DNA of 34,258 nt from Limnochordia bacterium (lineage in GTDB: Bacteria > Bacillota > Limnochordia > DUMW01), in contig JALNWK010000028.1 in NCBI GenBank assembly GCA_023230925.1, positions 1-34,258 of the forward strand. Direction: 5' to 3'. This document shows, one piece after another, positions 18,065 through 25,708 of this stretch. The notes beneath the pieces are model-generated. The model saw only the letters and a list, made by a program, of their open reading frames with translations, was not told the origin of the DNA and searched no databases. The first letter of the stretch is position 1. Every line of letters begins with the position of its first letter. A program made the translations under genes and the position numbers.

Positions 18065-18070
18065 TATAAT
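18065..18070 (+). promoter_or_regulatory. Perfect -10 box TATAAT before hslO
   Basis: TATAAT lies 14 bases before the hslO ATG. No good -35 box is seen at 17 bases (TAACAC region). Initiation from it would give a leader of only about 7-13 bases, so either the mRNA is nearly leaderless or the box is fortuitous. Confidence 0.4.
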
Positions 18071-18083
18071 CTATTGGGAGCTG

Positions 18084-18980
18084 ATGATTGTGAGCGACAA
18101 ACTAGTACGCGCTATGTTCGCTAATAACCAAGCAAGGATCATTGCCGCCCTAACAACGGATCTCGTAGAGGCAGGGCGCGACATTCACGGCACCTATCCC
18201 ACGGCAACTGCCGCCTTTGGTCGATGTCTTACCGCTGCAGCTTTGTTGGGATCCATGACCAAGAATGACGAACGGGTAATCCTACAGATCATCGGGGATG
18301 GCCCCATTGGACGCATCATCGCGGAAAGTAGTCCGGAGCTCTTGGTGAGGGGATTCATTCAAAACCCAGCGGTGCACCTGCCCTTAAATAAGAAAGGCAA
18401 GCTAGCAGTTGGCCCAGCGGTGGGGAAGGGGCATTTATACATTACCCGACAGACTGGACTAAAAACCCCTTATCAAGGGAGTGTTGCTTTGGTAAGTGGT
18501 GAAATAGCCGAAGATCTCGCCTGTTATTTCTCTAGCTCAGAACAAATACCCTCGGTAGTAGCCCTAGGAGTACTGGTGAACCCGGACGGTTCAGTGAAAG
18601 CCGCAGGTGGCCTAATCTTGCAGCTGCTGCCCGGTGCGTCAGATGAAATCATTGATTGTCTCGAATCTAGAATGAGCAATATGCCCCCCATTAGCAGGCT
18701 TATTGAAAATGGGAAGACCCCGGAAGCAATAATCCATCTTTTGGCAAATGACCTACAGCCACGCATTATTAGTGAACAACCGGTGGAATACCGCTGTAGA
18801 TGCTCAAAAGAGCGGTTTTTAAACGCCTTAACCGTAGTCCAAGAGAAGGATCTTCAGGAAATGATCACCGAAGATCAAGGGGCAGAGCTTGTCTGTCATT
18901 TCTGCGGTAATAGGTACCATATCACTGAGTCTGAGCTAACAGACCTCCTTGCGGAAAAGGGAAAGGAGCACGACCTGTAA
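18084..18980 (+). CDS. hslO: Redox-regulated chaperone Hsp33
   Basis: 298 aa, the usual length for Hsp33. The C-terminal redox switch is complete: C238-R-C240 and C271-H-F-C274 hold zinc when reduced and form disulfides on oxidative stress, which activates the holdase. The N-terminal body has GDGPIGRI and GKGHLYITRQ, both typical. ATG 18084 follows GGGAG by three bases; GTG 18090 has a better nine-base spacing and may be the true start. It follows yhaN after 76 bases. In an anaerobe it would protect proteins during oxygen exposure. Confidence 0.95.
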   Translation: MIVSDKLVRAMFANNQARIIAALTTDLVEAGRDIHGTYPTATAAFGRCLTAAALLGSMTKNDERVILQIIGDGPIGRIIAESSPELLVRGFIQNPAVHLPLNKKGKLAVGPAVGKGHLYITRQTGLKTPYQGSVALVSGEIAEDLACYFSSSEQIPSVVALGVLVNPDGSVKAAGGLILQLLPGASDEIIDCLESRMSNMPPISRLIENGKTPEAIIHLLANDLQPRIISEQPVEYRCRCSKERFLNALTVVQEKDLQEMITEDQGAELVCHFCGNRYHITESELTDLLAEKGKEHDL

Positions 18981-19123
18981 TCACTGAAATTCGTGAGCTT
19001 GTGCAGGGATTGAAGGGGACGATCTCGAATCCATATTCATAGTGATAGTCAGAATTTCCAGTTGAAAGACTCGGTGGAGTAATCTCCAGGTGTAGAGTAG
19101 TCTGCAGGTGAGCATTGTAAAGG

Positions 19124-19182
19124 TTGTAAACAAAGTCTCTAAAATTCTGGATCGAACAACAGTCCACCTAATTGTAAACAAA
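19124..19182 (+). promoter_or_regulatory. Direct repeats of TTGTAAACAAA before the oxidoreductase gene
   Basis: TTGTAAACAAA occurs at 19124-19134 and 19172-19182, 48 bases apart. Each contains the inverted pair TTGT-AA-ACAA. A partial copy (TTGTAAA) lies at 19115. They sit 40-100 bases before the Gfo/Idh/MocA start, a fitting place for a repressor. The regulator is unknown. Confidence 0.4.
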
Positions 19183-19222
19183 ACCTTCATTATTAATACA
19201 GAAAGGATGACCTTAGTTTACC

Positions 19223-20374
19223 ATGGACAAGATCAAAATTGGCGTAGTAGGCGTATCAGGCCGGGGAGCTATGGCCCGTTGCTGGCACAATGAGAGACAA
19301 GAACGTTCTGTTGTAGTTGCAGGAATGGATACTTCAACGGAGTTTCTAGAAGGATTCAAACAAAGGGTCAACCCTAATGCTTACACCACAACAAACTTTG
19401 AAGAGCTTCTTGAACAAGACATAGATGCAGTCGCCATTTTCTCACCGGACCATTTCCATGAGGAACAGACAATTGCCGCATTAAAAGCCGGTAAACACGT
19501 CTTCTGCGAAAAACCCATGGCCATTTCCGTTGAAGGCTGCGATCGCATGTTAGAAGCTTGGAAGAAATCGGGAAAGCGTCTGATGATCGGGCATAATATG
19601 CGCTACATGCGATTTGTGCGGACCATGAAGGAAATCATCGACTCCGGGGTGATTGGCGAGCTAAAAATGGTCTGGTGCCGCCACTTTATTAATTACGGTG
19701 GCCGCTACTACTTCCACGATTGGCATGGAAACAGTGAAAACACCGATACCTTACTCCTGCAAAAGGGAGCCCACGACATTGACGTTATCCACTGGTTGGC
19801 CGGGGGATACACCACGTCTGTTGTAGGCACGGGAGGACTGGACTACTACGGTGGAGAAAAAGACAACGACCTAAGATGTCCTACTTGTCCCGAGCGGAGA
19901 ACTTGCGTGGAAGTACAATCTGAGCATGAGCCAGCCCGCCGACAAATGTGTGTATACCGCAAAGAGATCGATGTGGAGGACACCAACATGATCCTCATGA
20001 ACCTGGACAATGGGGTCCGGGCAGCATATCTGCAGTGTCATTTTACCCCGGATGTTTACCGCAATTATACCTTCATTGGAACCGAAGGACGGCTTGAGAA
20101 CGTGAACGGTGAAGACACAATCATGGTACTAACCCGTCGCTCAAACACTTGGCGGGAGTACTCTAGCCGAACCTACAATGTCAAATCGGCCGCAGGAGGA
20201 CACGGGGGTTCCGACGAATTGATTACTGAGGATTTTCTGGACTTATTACTTACCGGTAAGAGCGCCATTTCTGATCCGGTTGCCGCCCGCATGGCCGTGG
20301 CCACAGGATCGGCAGGAGCTAGATCCATTCGCAACAATAGTAAACAGGTACTTGTAAACAAACCAAGTCTTTAG
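19223..20374 (+). CDS. Gfo/Idh/MocA-family NAD(P)-dependent oxidoreductase with Cys4 insert
   Basis: 383 aa. The N-terminal Rossmann domain opens with IGVVGVSGRGAMA; the family motif CEKPMA (E96, K97, P98) holds the cofactor/substrate lysine; GAHDIDVIHWLAGG (H184) carries the catalytic histidine region. Family members oxidise or epimerise sugars and inositols. Between about 219 and 243 an insert holds four cysteines (C219, C222, C228, C243), suggesting a zinc or iron-sulfur site. The ribosome site GAAAGGATGA is rather far (about 16 bases) from ATG 19223. It ends in a strong terminator, so it is transcribed alone. The substrate cannot be told from the sequence. Confidence 0.85.
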   Translation: MDKIKIGVVGVSGRGAMARCWHNERQERSVVVAGMDTSTEFLEGFKQRVNPNAYTTTNFEELLEQDIDAVAIFSPDHFHEEQTIAALKAGKHVFCEKPMAISVEGCDRMLEAWKKSGKRLMIGHNMRYMRFVRTMKEIIDSGVIGELKMVWCRHFINYGGRYYFHDWHGNSENTDTLLLQKGAHDIDVIHWLAGGYTTSVVGTGGLDYYGGEKDNDLRCPTCPERRTCVEVQSEHEPARRQMCVYRKEIDVEDTNMILMNLDNGVRAAYLQCHFTPDVYRNYTFIGTEGRLENVNGEDTIMVLTRRSNTWREYSSRTYNVKSAAGGHGGSDELITEDFLDLLLTGKSAISDPVAARMAVATGSAGARSIRNNSKQVLVNKPSL

Positions 20375-20382
20375 GTTCTATA

Positions 20383-20410
20383 CCCCTGCAAAACTTCAGT
20401 TTTGCAGGGG
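20383..20410 (+). terminator. Rho-independent terminator after the oxidoreductase gene
   Basis: A perfect 12-bp stem (CCCCTGCAAAAC / GTTTTGCAGGGG) with a TTCA loop starts eight bases after the stop codon and is followed by CTTTCCCCGTTTCT, a broken T-tract. Confidence 0.8.
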
Positions 20411-20562
20411 CTTTCCCCGTTTCTCTGGCTCATACGGATCAATACCAGCTATCTGTAGACATGTTCCTACCCCTTTCTTCCGTTTTTGCAGGAATTCCCA
20501 CCGGGATCCCCGAAAATATATCTGATGTGGTCCTACCATAGAAAAAGGAGAAATTGCCGATT

Positions 20563-21765
20563 ATGTCTGCTATCTTTGAGGAAATCCCGGTGGCTCAACT
20601 GCTGTTTGCAGTTACGGGAGCTTTTGACTTAGCTGATAAGAGATTTCGTATGCACGCTAAGCGAGTCCTTTTCACCAGTATGCAGCTCGGAGAGGAATTG
20701 GACCTTGACTTTTCCGCCATGAAGACGCTTTTTATGGCAGCTATTTTGCACGATATTGGCATCTTAGACGATGTAGAAAGGACTGAGTTAATCGAGCGAG
20801 ACGTCCCCCAGGACAAGGTGATAGAACACAGTCAGCGGGGAAGCGCACTGTTGAACAAAATCCCCGAATTTGATCATCTAGCCAGTATCATCAAGCATCA
20901 CCACCGTCCCTTTAATACACTGCCTAGTAGCAATGAAGTTTTCCTCTGTAGCATCATCTTTCTTGCCGATCGTGCGGTTATCGCCGCAGGGGAGGAATTG
21001 GTGGAGCCTAGTGAGATCAAAGAGATCCTAGCCTGGCTCCGTAGCAATTCAAATACCTTGTTTGATCCGCGGGTAGTTGCTGCCTTTGAGAGCATTGCAA
21101 CAAGGCCCTCCTTTTGGCTAGACCTAATGACCGACTATGTACGGGACCGTTGTTTTGATTACTCTTATCTTATCGCCGATCAATTTGTCAGTCCCTTGGT
21201 CCTCGGACGTCTTTTTGCCAGCATGATCGACCTGCGCTCACCCTTTACCAGCCGTCACTCCTTTCTGGTAGCAAGTACTGCTAGGAACATAGGAAGCAAG
21301 CTAGGCTTCTCCGAACAGGAATGTAGGATGCTCGAGCTTGCCGGACTGCTGCATGATGTGGGCAAATTGGCGGTACCCAATACCATTCTGGAAAAAGAGG
21401 GCAGTCTAACCTATGAAGAACGGGCGCAGATCCAAGTCCACCCTTATTTTACCTTTCGCATTCTAGACCGTATCCAAGGTCTGGAGATTGTGAAGGAGTG
21501 GGCTTCCTTTCACCACGAACGCCTCGATGGTACAGGGTACCCTTTCCAGATCGAAGAAGACGAGTTGTCTTTGGGGTCAAGGATTTTGGCCGTTGCCGAC
21601 GTCTACGCGGCCCTAAGCGAGAGAAGACCGTATAAAGAGCCCCTCCCATCGAGCCAAGTGGTGGCCCTCCTCAGACGGAACGCTGCCAATGGTGGTCTAG
21701 ACCCCTTTGTTGTCGAGATAGTCGCCTCATTACCTGAACATACCCATCTACTTGAAACAGTTTAA
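20563..21765 (+). CDS. Tandem HD-domain protein with C-terminal HD-GYP
   Basis: About 400 aa with two HD domains. The first (about 25-130) has LHDIG (H63/D64) and KHHHRPFN but no GYP motif. The second (about 220-395) is a full HD-GYP: LHDVGKLAVPN (H264/D265), then HHERLDGTGYP (from H317) and a late ADVYAALSERRPY. HD-GYP enzymes usually hydrolyse cyclic di-GMP; the first domain may be regulatory or act on another nucleotide. No membrane or sensor domain is seen. AAGGAG lies 12 bases before ATG 20563 and three bases before an in-frame TTG at 20554, so the start is uncertain. It is transcribed alone. Confidence 0.82.
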   Translation: MSAIFEEIPVAQLLFAVTGAFDLADKRFRMHAKRVLFTSMQLGEELDLDFSAMKTLFMAAILHDIGILDDVERTELIERDVPQDKVIEHSQRGSALLNKIPEFDHLASIIKHHHRPFNTLPSSNEVFLCSIIFLADRAVIAAGEELVEPSEIKEILAWLRSNSNTLFDPRVVAAFESIATRPSFWLDLMTDYVRDRCFDYSYLIADQFVSPLVLGRLFASMIDLRSPFTSRHSFLVASTARNIGSKLGFSEQECRMLELAGLLHDVGKLAVPNTILEKEGSLTYEERAQIQVHPYFTFRILDRIQGLEIVKEWASFHHERLDGTGYPFQIEEDELSLGSRILAVADVYAALSERRPYKEPLPSSQVVALLRRNAANGGLDPFVVEIVASLPEHTHLLETV

Positions 21766-21776
21766 TAATCAAGAGC

Positions 21777-21838
21777 AGCTAACCAGGATCTCCCTAGCTG
21801 GGCTACCTATGCCCAGCTACTCTCTTGGTTCAGCTAAC
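21777..21838 (+). promoter_or_regulatory. Long imperfect stem-loop after the HD-GYP gene
   Basis: The core TAGCTGGGC / TAGCCCAGC-type stem (21795-21803 with 21811-21819) is perfect over nine pairs with a 7-base loop. Outer arms AGCTAACCA and TGGTTCAGCT can extend it with one bulge. No T-run follows, so it is not a typical intrinsic terminator. It may stabilise the upstream mRNA or be part of a leader for the next gene. Confidence 0.45.
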
Positions 21839-21965
21839 ACAAGTTAAAATAGTGCTAGCTAAAGTCAATTTGTCCTATGGAAGTTCCTTGAAGCTTCCGA
21901 TAACATAGGGTTACAAGTTTAGCTAATAGTGATCACTGATCAGATAACACAAAGGAGGCTCCCCA
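21839..21965 (+). promoter_or_regulatory. Leader of the ADP-ribosylglycohydrolase-fold gene
   Basis: This stretch has another possible stem (CCTATGGAAG ... CTTCCGATAACATAGG, 21873-21909) and a TGATCACTGATCA near-palindrome around 21930. AAAGGAGG at 21951 is a strong ribosome site. No clear promoter pair is visible and no known riboswitch motif was recognised. Confidence 0.3.
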
Positions 21966-23750
21966 TTGCTAGCTCATCTGAACAGGAAAGACTATTATAA
22001 TAGTGTGTACGGAGGTTGGCTAGGTAAGAACATCGGCGGGACCCTAGGTGGTCCCATGGAAGGACGCAAAGAGGTGCTTAACCTTGAGTTCTTTCCCCAG
22101 AAGGGACCGTTACCCAACGATGATCTAGACCTGCAACTGGTCTGGTTGCACGCTTTAGAGACCCATGGACCAGAACTAGACGAAAAGCACCTGTCCGAGG
22201 AATGGTTGGCCCACGTGTTCTTTAACTATGACGAGTACGGATATGGCCTGACAAATGCACGCAAGGGCATGGTGCCCCCACTTTCCGGTTGGTTTGACAA
22301 CCCCTTCACCAACTGCATGGGCTCACCGATTCGTTCCGAAATCTGGGGTATGGTTGCACCGGGCAGACCGGATTTGGCCATCCGCTATGCATTGGCTGAT
22401 GCTGTCACAGATCACGCCGGTGGGGAAGGAGTCTATGGTGAAATGTTCTTCGCCGCCATCGAAAGTGCCGCTTTTGTCAACAAGGATCGGGACCAATTAC
22501 TGCAAATTGGACTGTCGGTCATTCCCGAAACTTGTCGGGTCTATGCGGCTGTAAAAGAAGTCATCGAGGCCTATGAGTCTGGAAAGGACTGGCTTGAAGC
22601 CCGGGAAATTGTCTTGGAGAAACATGGACGTCCCAATTTCACCGACGCTCCCCAAAATATTGCCTTTACCGTCTTGGGCTGGCTATATGGAACAGATTTC
22701 GGTGATGCCATCTTAAAGGCAGTCAACTGCGGATATGATACCGACTGCACCGGGGCTACCTTAGGTGCTATTTTAGGCATTATCCTTGGACGAGACGCCC
22801 TGCCGCAAAAGTGGATCGAACCGGTGGGGGATGAGATTATGGTCACCCCAACGGTACATGGTCTTGATGCACCCAAGACCCTAAAGGAGCTGACCGAACG
22901 AACCTGCCGAATGGGCATGAAGGTCCTTATGATGCAGGACGCCCTGGCCGGGTTTTCCGACGACACCTTAGTGATTAACACTACCATTGGATTAGAAGAA
23001 GTGGCCCGAAAACTCTGGGCAGAAAGCGTTACCTCTTACTCCCATACCTTACCTGGTATTGACGTCGTCATCGACTTAGGGGACTTGGGGCCCGCCGTTT
23101 TCCCTGGGATAAAACGTACGGTCACCGCAACACTTTGCAACACTCTGACCAGTCCTTGGATCGGTAGTTGTACCATTGAAGTAGAACAGGGCTGGCAATG
23201 CTCCAGCCATCTCCTCAACCTAGCGCCCGGTGAGTCTAAAACAGTGGAGCTATCGATTTGGCCTCCCGAGGAGCTGCCTCCATATCTACGGATGCCCCTG
23301 GTACTAAAGCGGGAGCTTAATCAGCGGACTTGGACCGAATACCGCGTGCCAGTCATTTTTGATACCGGACGGACCTACCGAATAACGGATCATACTGGTA
23401 CCGAGACTCTAATGAATTTCCCCGGTACTACATTGACCTTACCCCAGGGCCCCTGTGTAGCCACTACCCAAGTCCTATCACCTAGGGAGCAACAGGTTCA
23501 GCTCATGGTTGCCACCGAGGGAGGTTTCAAGGCGATTCTAAACGGTACCACCGTATTGGAAAGCGACGCTAATCGTGATTTCATGCCCGCCTACAACCGT
23601 CCCTACCGAGAGACAATTTGCACCGTGGATCTACAGGCTGGAGCCAATGAGCTAACAATCCATGTGAACGATACAAGGAATGTTAGCTGCACATTCCTCA
23701 CCAACGATCAACCCCGCCACGCTGTATTGGATCTGGTATTTCGCACTTAA
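21966..23750 (+). CDS. ADP-ribosylglycohydrolase-fold protein with beta-sandwich C-terminus
   Basis: 594 aa. Residues about 5-325 have the ADP-ribosylglycohydrolase (DraG/ARH-like) fold: GGWLGKNIGGTLGG at the start, NDDLDLQ (51-57) and GYDTDCTGATLGA (256-268) supplying metal-binding aspartates. The remaining about 260 residues look like one or two beta-sandwich domains, with a late GGFKAILNGTTV tract like carbohydrate-linked accessory domains. It is much longer than single-domain members. Similar large proteins sit near sugar-utilisation genes in other bacteria, and here a Gfo/Idh oxidoreductase is close by, so a glycoside or nucleoside-like substrate is more likely than protein de-ADP-ribosylation; this is inference. 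TTG start, with AAAGGAGG seven bases before it. No signal peptide is seen. Confidence 0.75.
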   Translation: MLAHLNRKDYYNSVYGGWLGKNIGGTLGGPMEGRKEVLNLEFFPQKGPLPNDDLDLQLVWLHALETHGPELDEKHLSEEWLAHVFFNYDEYGYGLTNARKGMVPPLSGWFDNPFTNCMGSPIRSEIWGMVAPGRPDLAIRYALADAVTDHAGGEGVYGEMFFAAIESAAFVNKDRDQLLQIGLSVIPETCRVYAAVKEVIEAYESGKDWLEAREIVLEKHGRPNFTDAPQNIAFTVLGWLYGTDFGDAILKAVNCGYDTDCTGATLGAILGIILGRDALPQKWIEPVGDEIMVTPTVHGLDAPKTLKELTERTCRMGMKVLMMQDALAGFSDDTLVINTTIGLEEVARKLWAESVTSYSHTLPGIDVVIDLGDLGPAVFPGIKRTVTATLCNTLTSPWIGSCTIEVEQGWQCSSHLLNLAPGESKTVELSIWPPEELPPYLRMPLVLKRELNQRTWTEYRVPVIFDTGRTYRITDHTGTETLMNFPGTTLTLPQGPCVATTQVLSPREQQVQLMVATEGGFKAILNGTTVLESDANRDFMPAYNRPYRETICTVDLQAGANELTIHVNDTRNVSCTFLTNDQPRHAVLDLVFRT

Positions 23751-23761
23751 ACACTGAAATA

Positions 23762-23802
23762 AGCATCCAGCTACACGCTCTGCAAGGGTGTAGCTGGATG
23801 CT
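23762..23802. terminator. Bidirectional rho-independent terminator
   Basis: A perfect 15-bp stem (AGCATCCAGCTACAC / GTGTAGCTGGATGCT) with an 11-base loop separates two convergent genes. It is followed by CTTTTC on the plus strand and by TTATTTC on the minus strand, so it can serve both. Confidence 0.85.
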
Positions 23803-23812
23803 CTTTTCAAAC

Positions 23813-24235
23813 TCAACGACGCCGCAAGTAGATAATAGCGTTAGCAACTATGAGTCCCATGGCGATCGCGGTGGCAAGAAGCATGGTGATTACTGCTTCA
23901 ATAACACCACCTTCGTAATCTCTCTGGATGAAACACAGCATCGCTTGGTAAGCATTGGCACCGGGAACTAAGACAAAGATACCCGGGATGATAAACAGAG
24001 AAGCAGGGGCATGAAATCGGCGAGCCATCAATTCGCCTGAGATGCCGATCACCGTGGAAGAGGCAAAAAACGCCACTAGTTCACTGGCTCCAATAGCCTT
24101 AGCGACAATAATAACTAGCCACCCTAGAGCACTTGGCACAGCTACCCAGAAAGTAAGGCGTCTAGGCACCCCGTACAACTGTCCGAAACCGATTGCGGTG
24201 GTCCCAGCTAGCAAGAGCTGAATGAGATAATCCAT
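23813..24235 (-). CDS. ThrE-type exporter, small subunit (DUF3815/ThrE_2-like)
   Basis: 140 aa with four to five hydrophobic helices, including ASLFIIPGIFVLVPGANAYQ, a tract typical of the C-terminal half of threonine/serine exporter ThrE. In many Bacillota the exporter is split into two genes, as here. Its ATG overlaps the stop of the larger subunit by one base (TGATG), so the two are coupled. Together they likely export threonine, serine or a related small metabolite. The short tail ends in three arginines. It faces the ADP-ribosylglycohydrolase-fold gene across a shared terminator. Confidence 0.88.
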   Translation of the reverse strand: MDYLIQLLLAGTTAIGFGQLYGVPRRLTFWVAVPSALGWLVIIVAKAIGASELVAFFASSTVIGISGELMARRFHAPASLFIIPGIFVLVPGANAYQAMLCFIQRDYEGGVIEAVITMLLATAIAMGLIVANAIIYLRRR

Positions 24236-25002
24236 CAGAATATCGCCACCTTCGTTCCCAGACTCAAGACCAAACCAACCCCAAAAGCCAGAGTTAACGC
24301 TACAAGGAGCGCATCCAAAAGCCGGGCGGCCCCGGAAATCAGGTTGCCCGATGTAATATCCCGGATACCATTGGTAATGGTAATACCCGGAACATAGAAC
24401 ATTAATGCCCCAACTATGTCAGTCTCTATGGATAATCCTTCGATAAATTGACTACTGATGAGCACCCAAGCTGTGATCCATACGGCCCCGGTGGCAATAC
24501 TCAAGATCCGATATCGTCCCACCCGTTCCAACCCGGCGCTAATCAGATAGGCGGTCATACTGATTAAACATACAATCCCAAGGTCGCTTAGGCCGCCTCC
24601 CAAAAGATAGGTGATGCTACCTGACGCGATTCCAACGTTTAGAGCAATCCAACCTCTGTGACTAGGTTTCTTGTCCGAAACTGCCCGCAGTAGAGCCCTC
24701 GCCTCTGTAGCCGATACCTTGCCTTGGGCAAGACTTCGGGATACCCCATTTACTTCATCCAACACACTAAGGTTATTCCCGGTATTAGTGATCCGCCGCA
24801 CCTGAGTTTTGCTATTCCCATTTTGATCCTCAAGGGTCACCACAAAGCCTGTAGGCGTAGCAAAAACCTCCGCTTCCTTCATCCCGACAGCTTTAGCCAT
24901 CTTGGCGATGGTCGATTCCGTCCGATCAATTTCCGCATTACTACCCAAAAGCAGGGCACCCGCAAGGACACAAAGCTCCAAGGCCTCATCAATGGTTGTC
25001 AC
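24235..25002 (-). CDS. ThrE-type exporter, large subunit (DUF1212-like)
   Basis: 255 aa. The N-terminal about 115 residues are soluble (TEVFATPTGF-like AEVFATPTGFVVTLED; then a region ending RALLRAVSDKKP), a mark of the ThrE family, where this domain is unusual for a transporter. Five hydrophobic helices follow, with FYVPGITITNGIRDITSGNL as the family signature. It pairs with the downstream small subunit to make a complete exporter. GTG start with only a weak ribosome site (AGGGTGGGTG). A good promoter lies about 40 bases upstream. Confidence 0.88.
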   Translation of the reverse strand: MTTIDEALELCVLAGALLLGSNAEIDRTESTIAKMAKAVGMKEAEVFATPTGFVVTLEDQNGNSKTQVRRITNTGNNLSVLDEVNGVSRSLAQGKVSATEARALLRAVSDKKPSHRGWIALNVGIASGSITYLLGGGLSDLGIVCLISMTAYLISAGLERVGRYRILSIATGAVWITAWVLISSQFIEGLSIETDIVGALMFYVPGITITNGIRDITSGNLISGAARLLDALLVALTLAFGVGLVLSLGTKVAIF

Positions 25003-25039
25003 CGCACCACACCCACCCTAAGAAGTTCTAGTTACCTCA

Positions 25040-25068
25040 ATAATACCAGGTAGCTATACCTAGGTCAA
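25040..25068 (-). promoter_or_regulatory. SigA-type promoter of the ThrE genes
   Basis: On the minus strand TTGACC (25068-25063) and TATTAT (25045-25040) are exactly 17 bases apart, each 5/6 to consensus. The GTG start at 25002 lies 37 bases further on. Confidence 0.7.
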
Positions 25069-25252
25069 AGGTGTCCACAAGCAGTAAACAAGGGCCTTGG
25101 TTCCTTGTTCCTTGTCATTTGCTGAAGGCGTATGGGTCCGGTTTCCACCTAGGATCTAGGACCTTAGCATGATTTTTCGAATCTAAAACCATAGGAGACA
25201 ATGCTTTGCTAGAATACTGCAAACTTCGATCCAACATTCGACATTTTAGGTC
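25069..25252. other. Non-coding stretch between divergent promoters
   Basis: No gene, RNA or strong repeat is recognised here, apart from a TTGGTTCCTTGTTCCTTG run near 25097. The open minus-strand frames here have no ribosome site and look fortuitous. Confidence 0.35.
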
Positions 25253-25281
25253 TTGCCCTTGCACCACAGAATAGCTATAAT
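25253..25281 (+). promoter_or_regulatory. SigA-type promoter of the Spo0E-like gene
   Basis: TTGCCC (25253-25258, 4/6) and a perfect TATAAT (25276-25281) are 17 bases apart. They lie about 70 bases before the GTG start. Confidence 0.65.
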
Positions 25282-25349
25282 GGCAATTGTGTGCGTACTT
25301 AAGATATCCATACACAAGACATTTATTTCTACGGGAGGTTCCAGGTACC

Positions 25350-25607
25350 GTGAACAATTCAAGAAAACACGCCGGGGAAATAGAACAAATTCGGCGTAGG
25401 ATGCACTCGGCGTGGGATAGATCCGGAGGGGACTATCAGAATCCTGAGGTGCAGGAATTGGCTGCTGAGTTCGATCGGGCCATGCTAGGACTTGCCAAAT
25501 CTGGTCCGTCAAATAGCGATAGTACCGACACCGAACAAGAACGCTTTTCCAAAGCAACGCCCAACGTGCATCACCCCAAGATAGAAACTCCCCGGGCGAT
25601 GACATAG
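25350..25607 (+). CDS. Spo0E-like small regulatory protein
   Basis: 85 aa. Residues about 9-48 match the helical hairpin of Spo0E-type aspartyl-phosphate phosphatases: IEQIRRRMHSAWDRSGGDY, then VQELAAEFDRAML. The family's SQELD motif reads AAEFD here, keeping the central acidic residue and aspartate. Spo0E proteins dephosphorylate Spo0A~P and hold back sporulation, so this hints at a spore-former. The tail of about 35 residues is polar and probably disordered. GTG 25350 is chosen over the ORF's earlier codons because GGGAGGTT lies nine bases before it. The assignment rests on one short motif and is moderate. Confidence 0.6.
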   Translation: MNNSRKHAGEIEQIRRRMHSAWDRSGGDYQNPEVQELAAEFDRAMLGLAKSGPSNSDSTDTEQERFSKATPNVHHPKIETPRAMT

Positions 25608-25708
25608 GCAAGTTTGAACAAGGATTACTGACACCAATAGCGAATTCTCTAAGAGTGGGGCTTTAAAAACGCGCTGCTTTATTATAGTATCTTGACAGGG
25701 GGGTTCTT

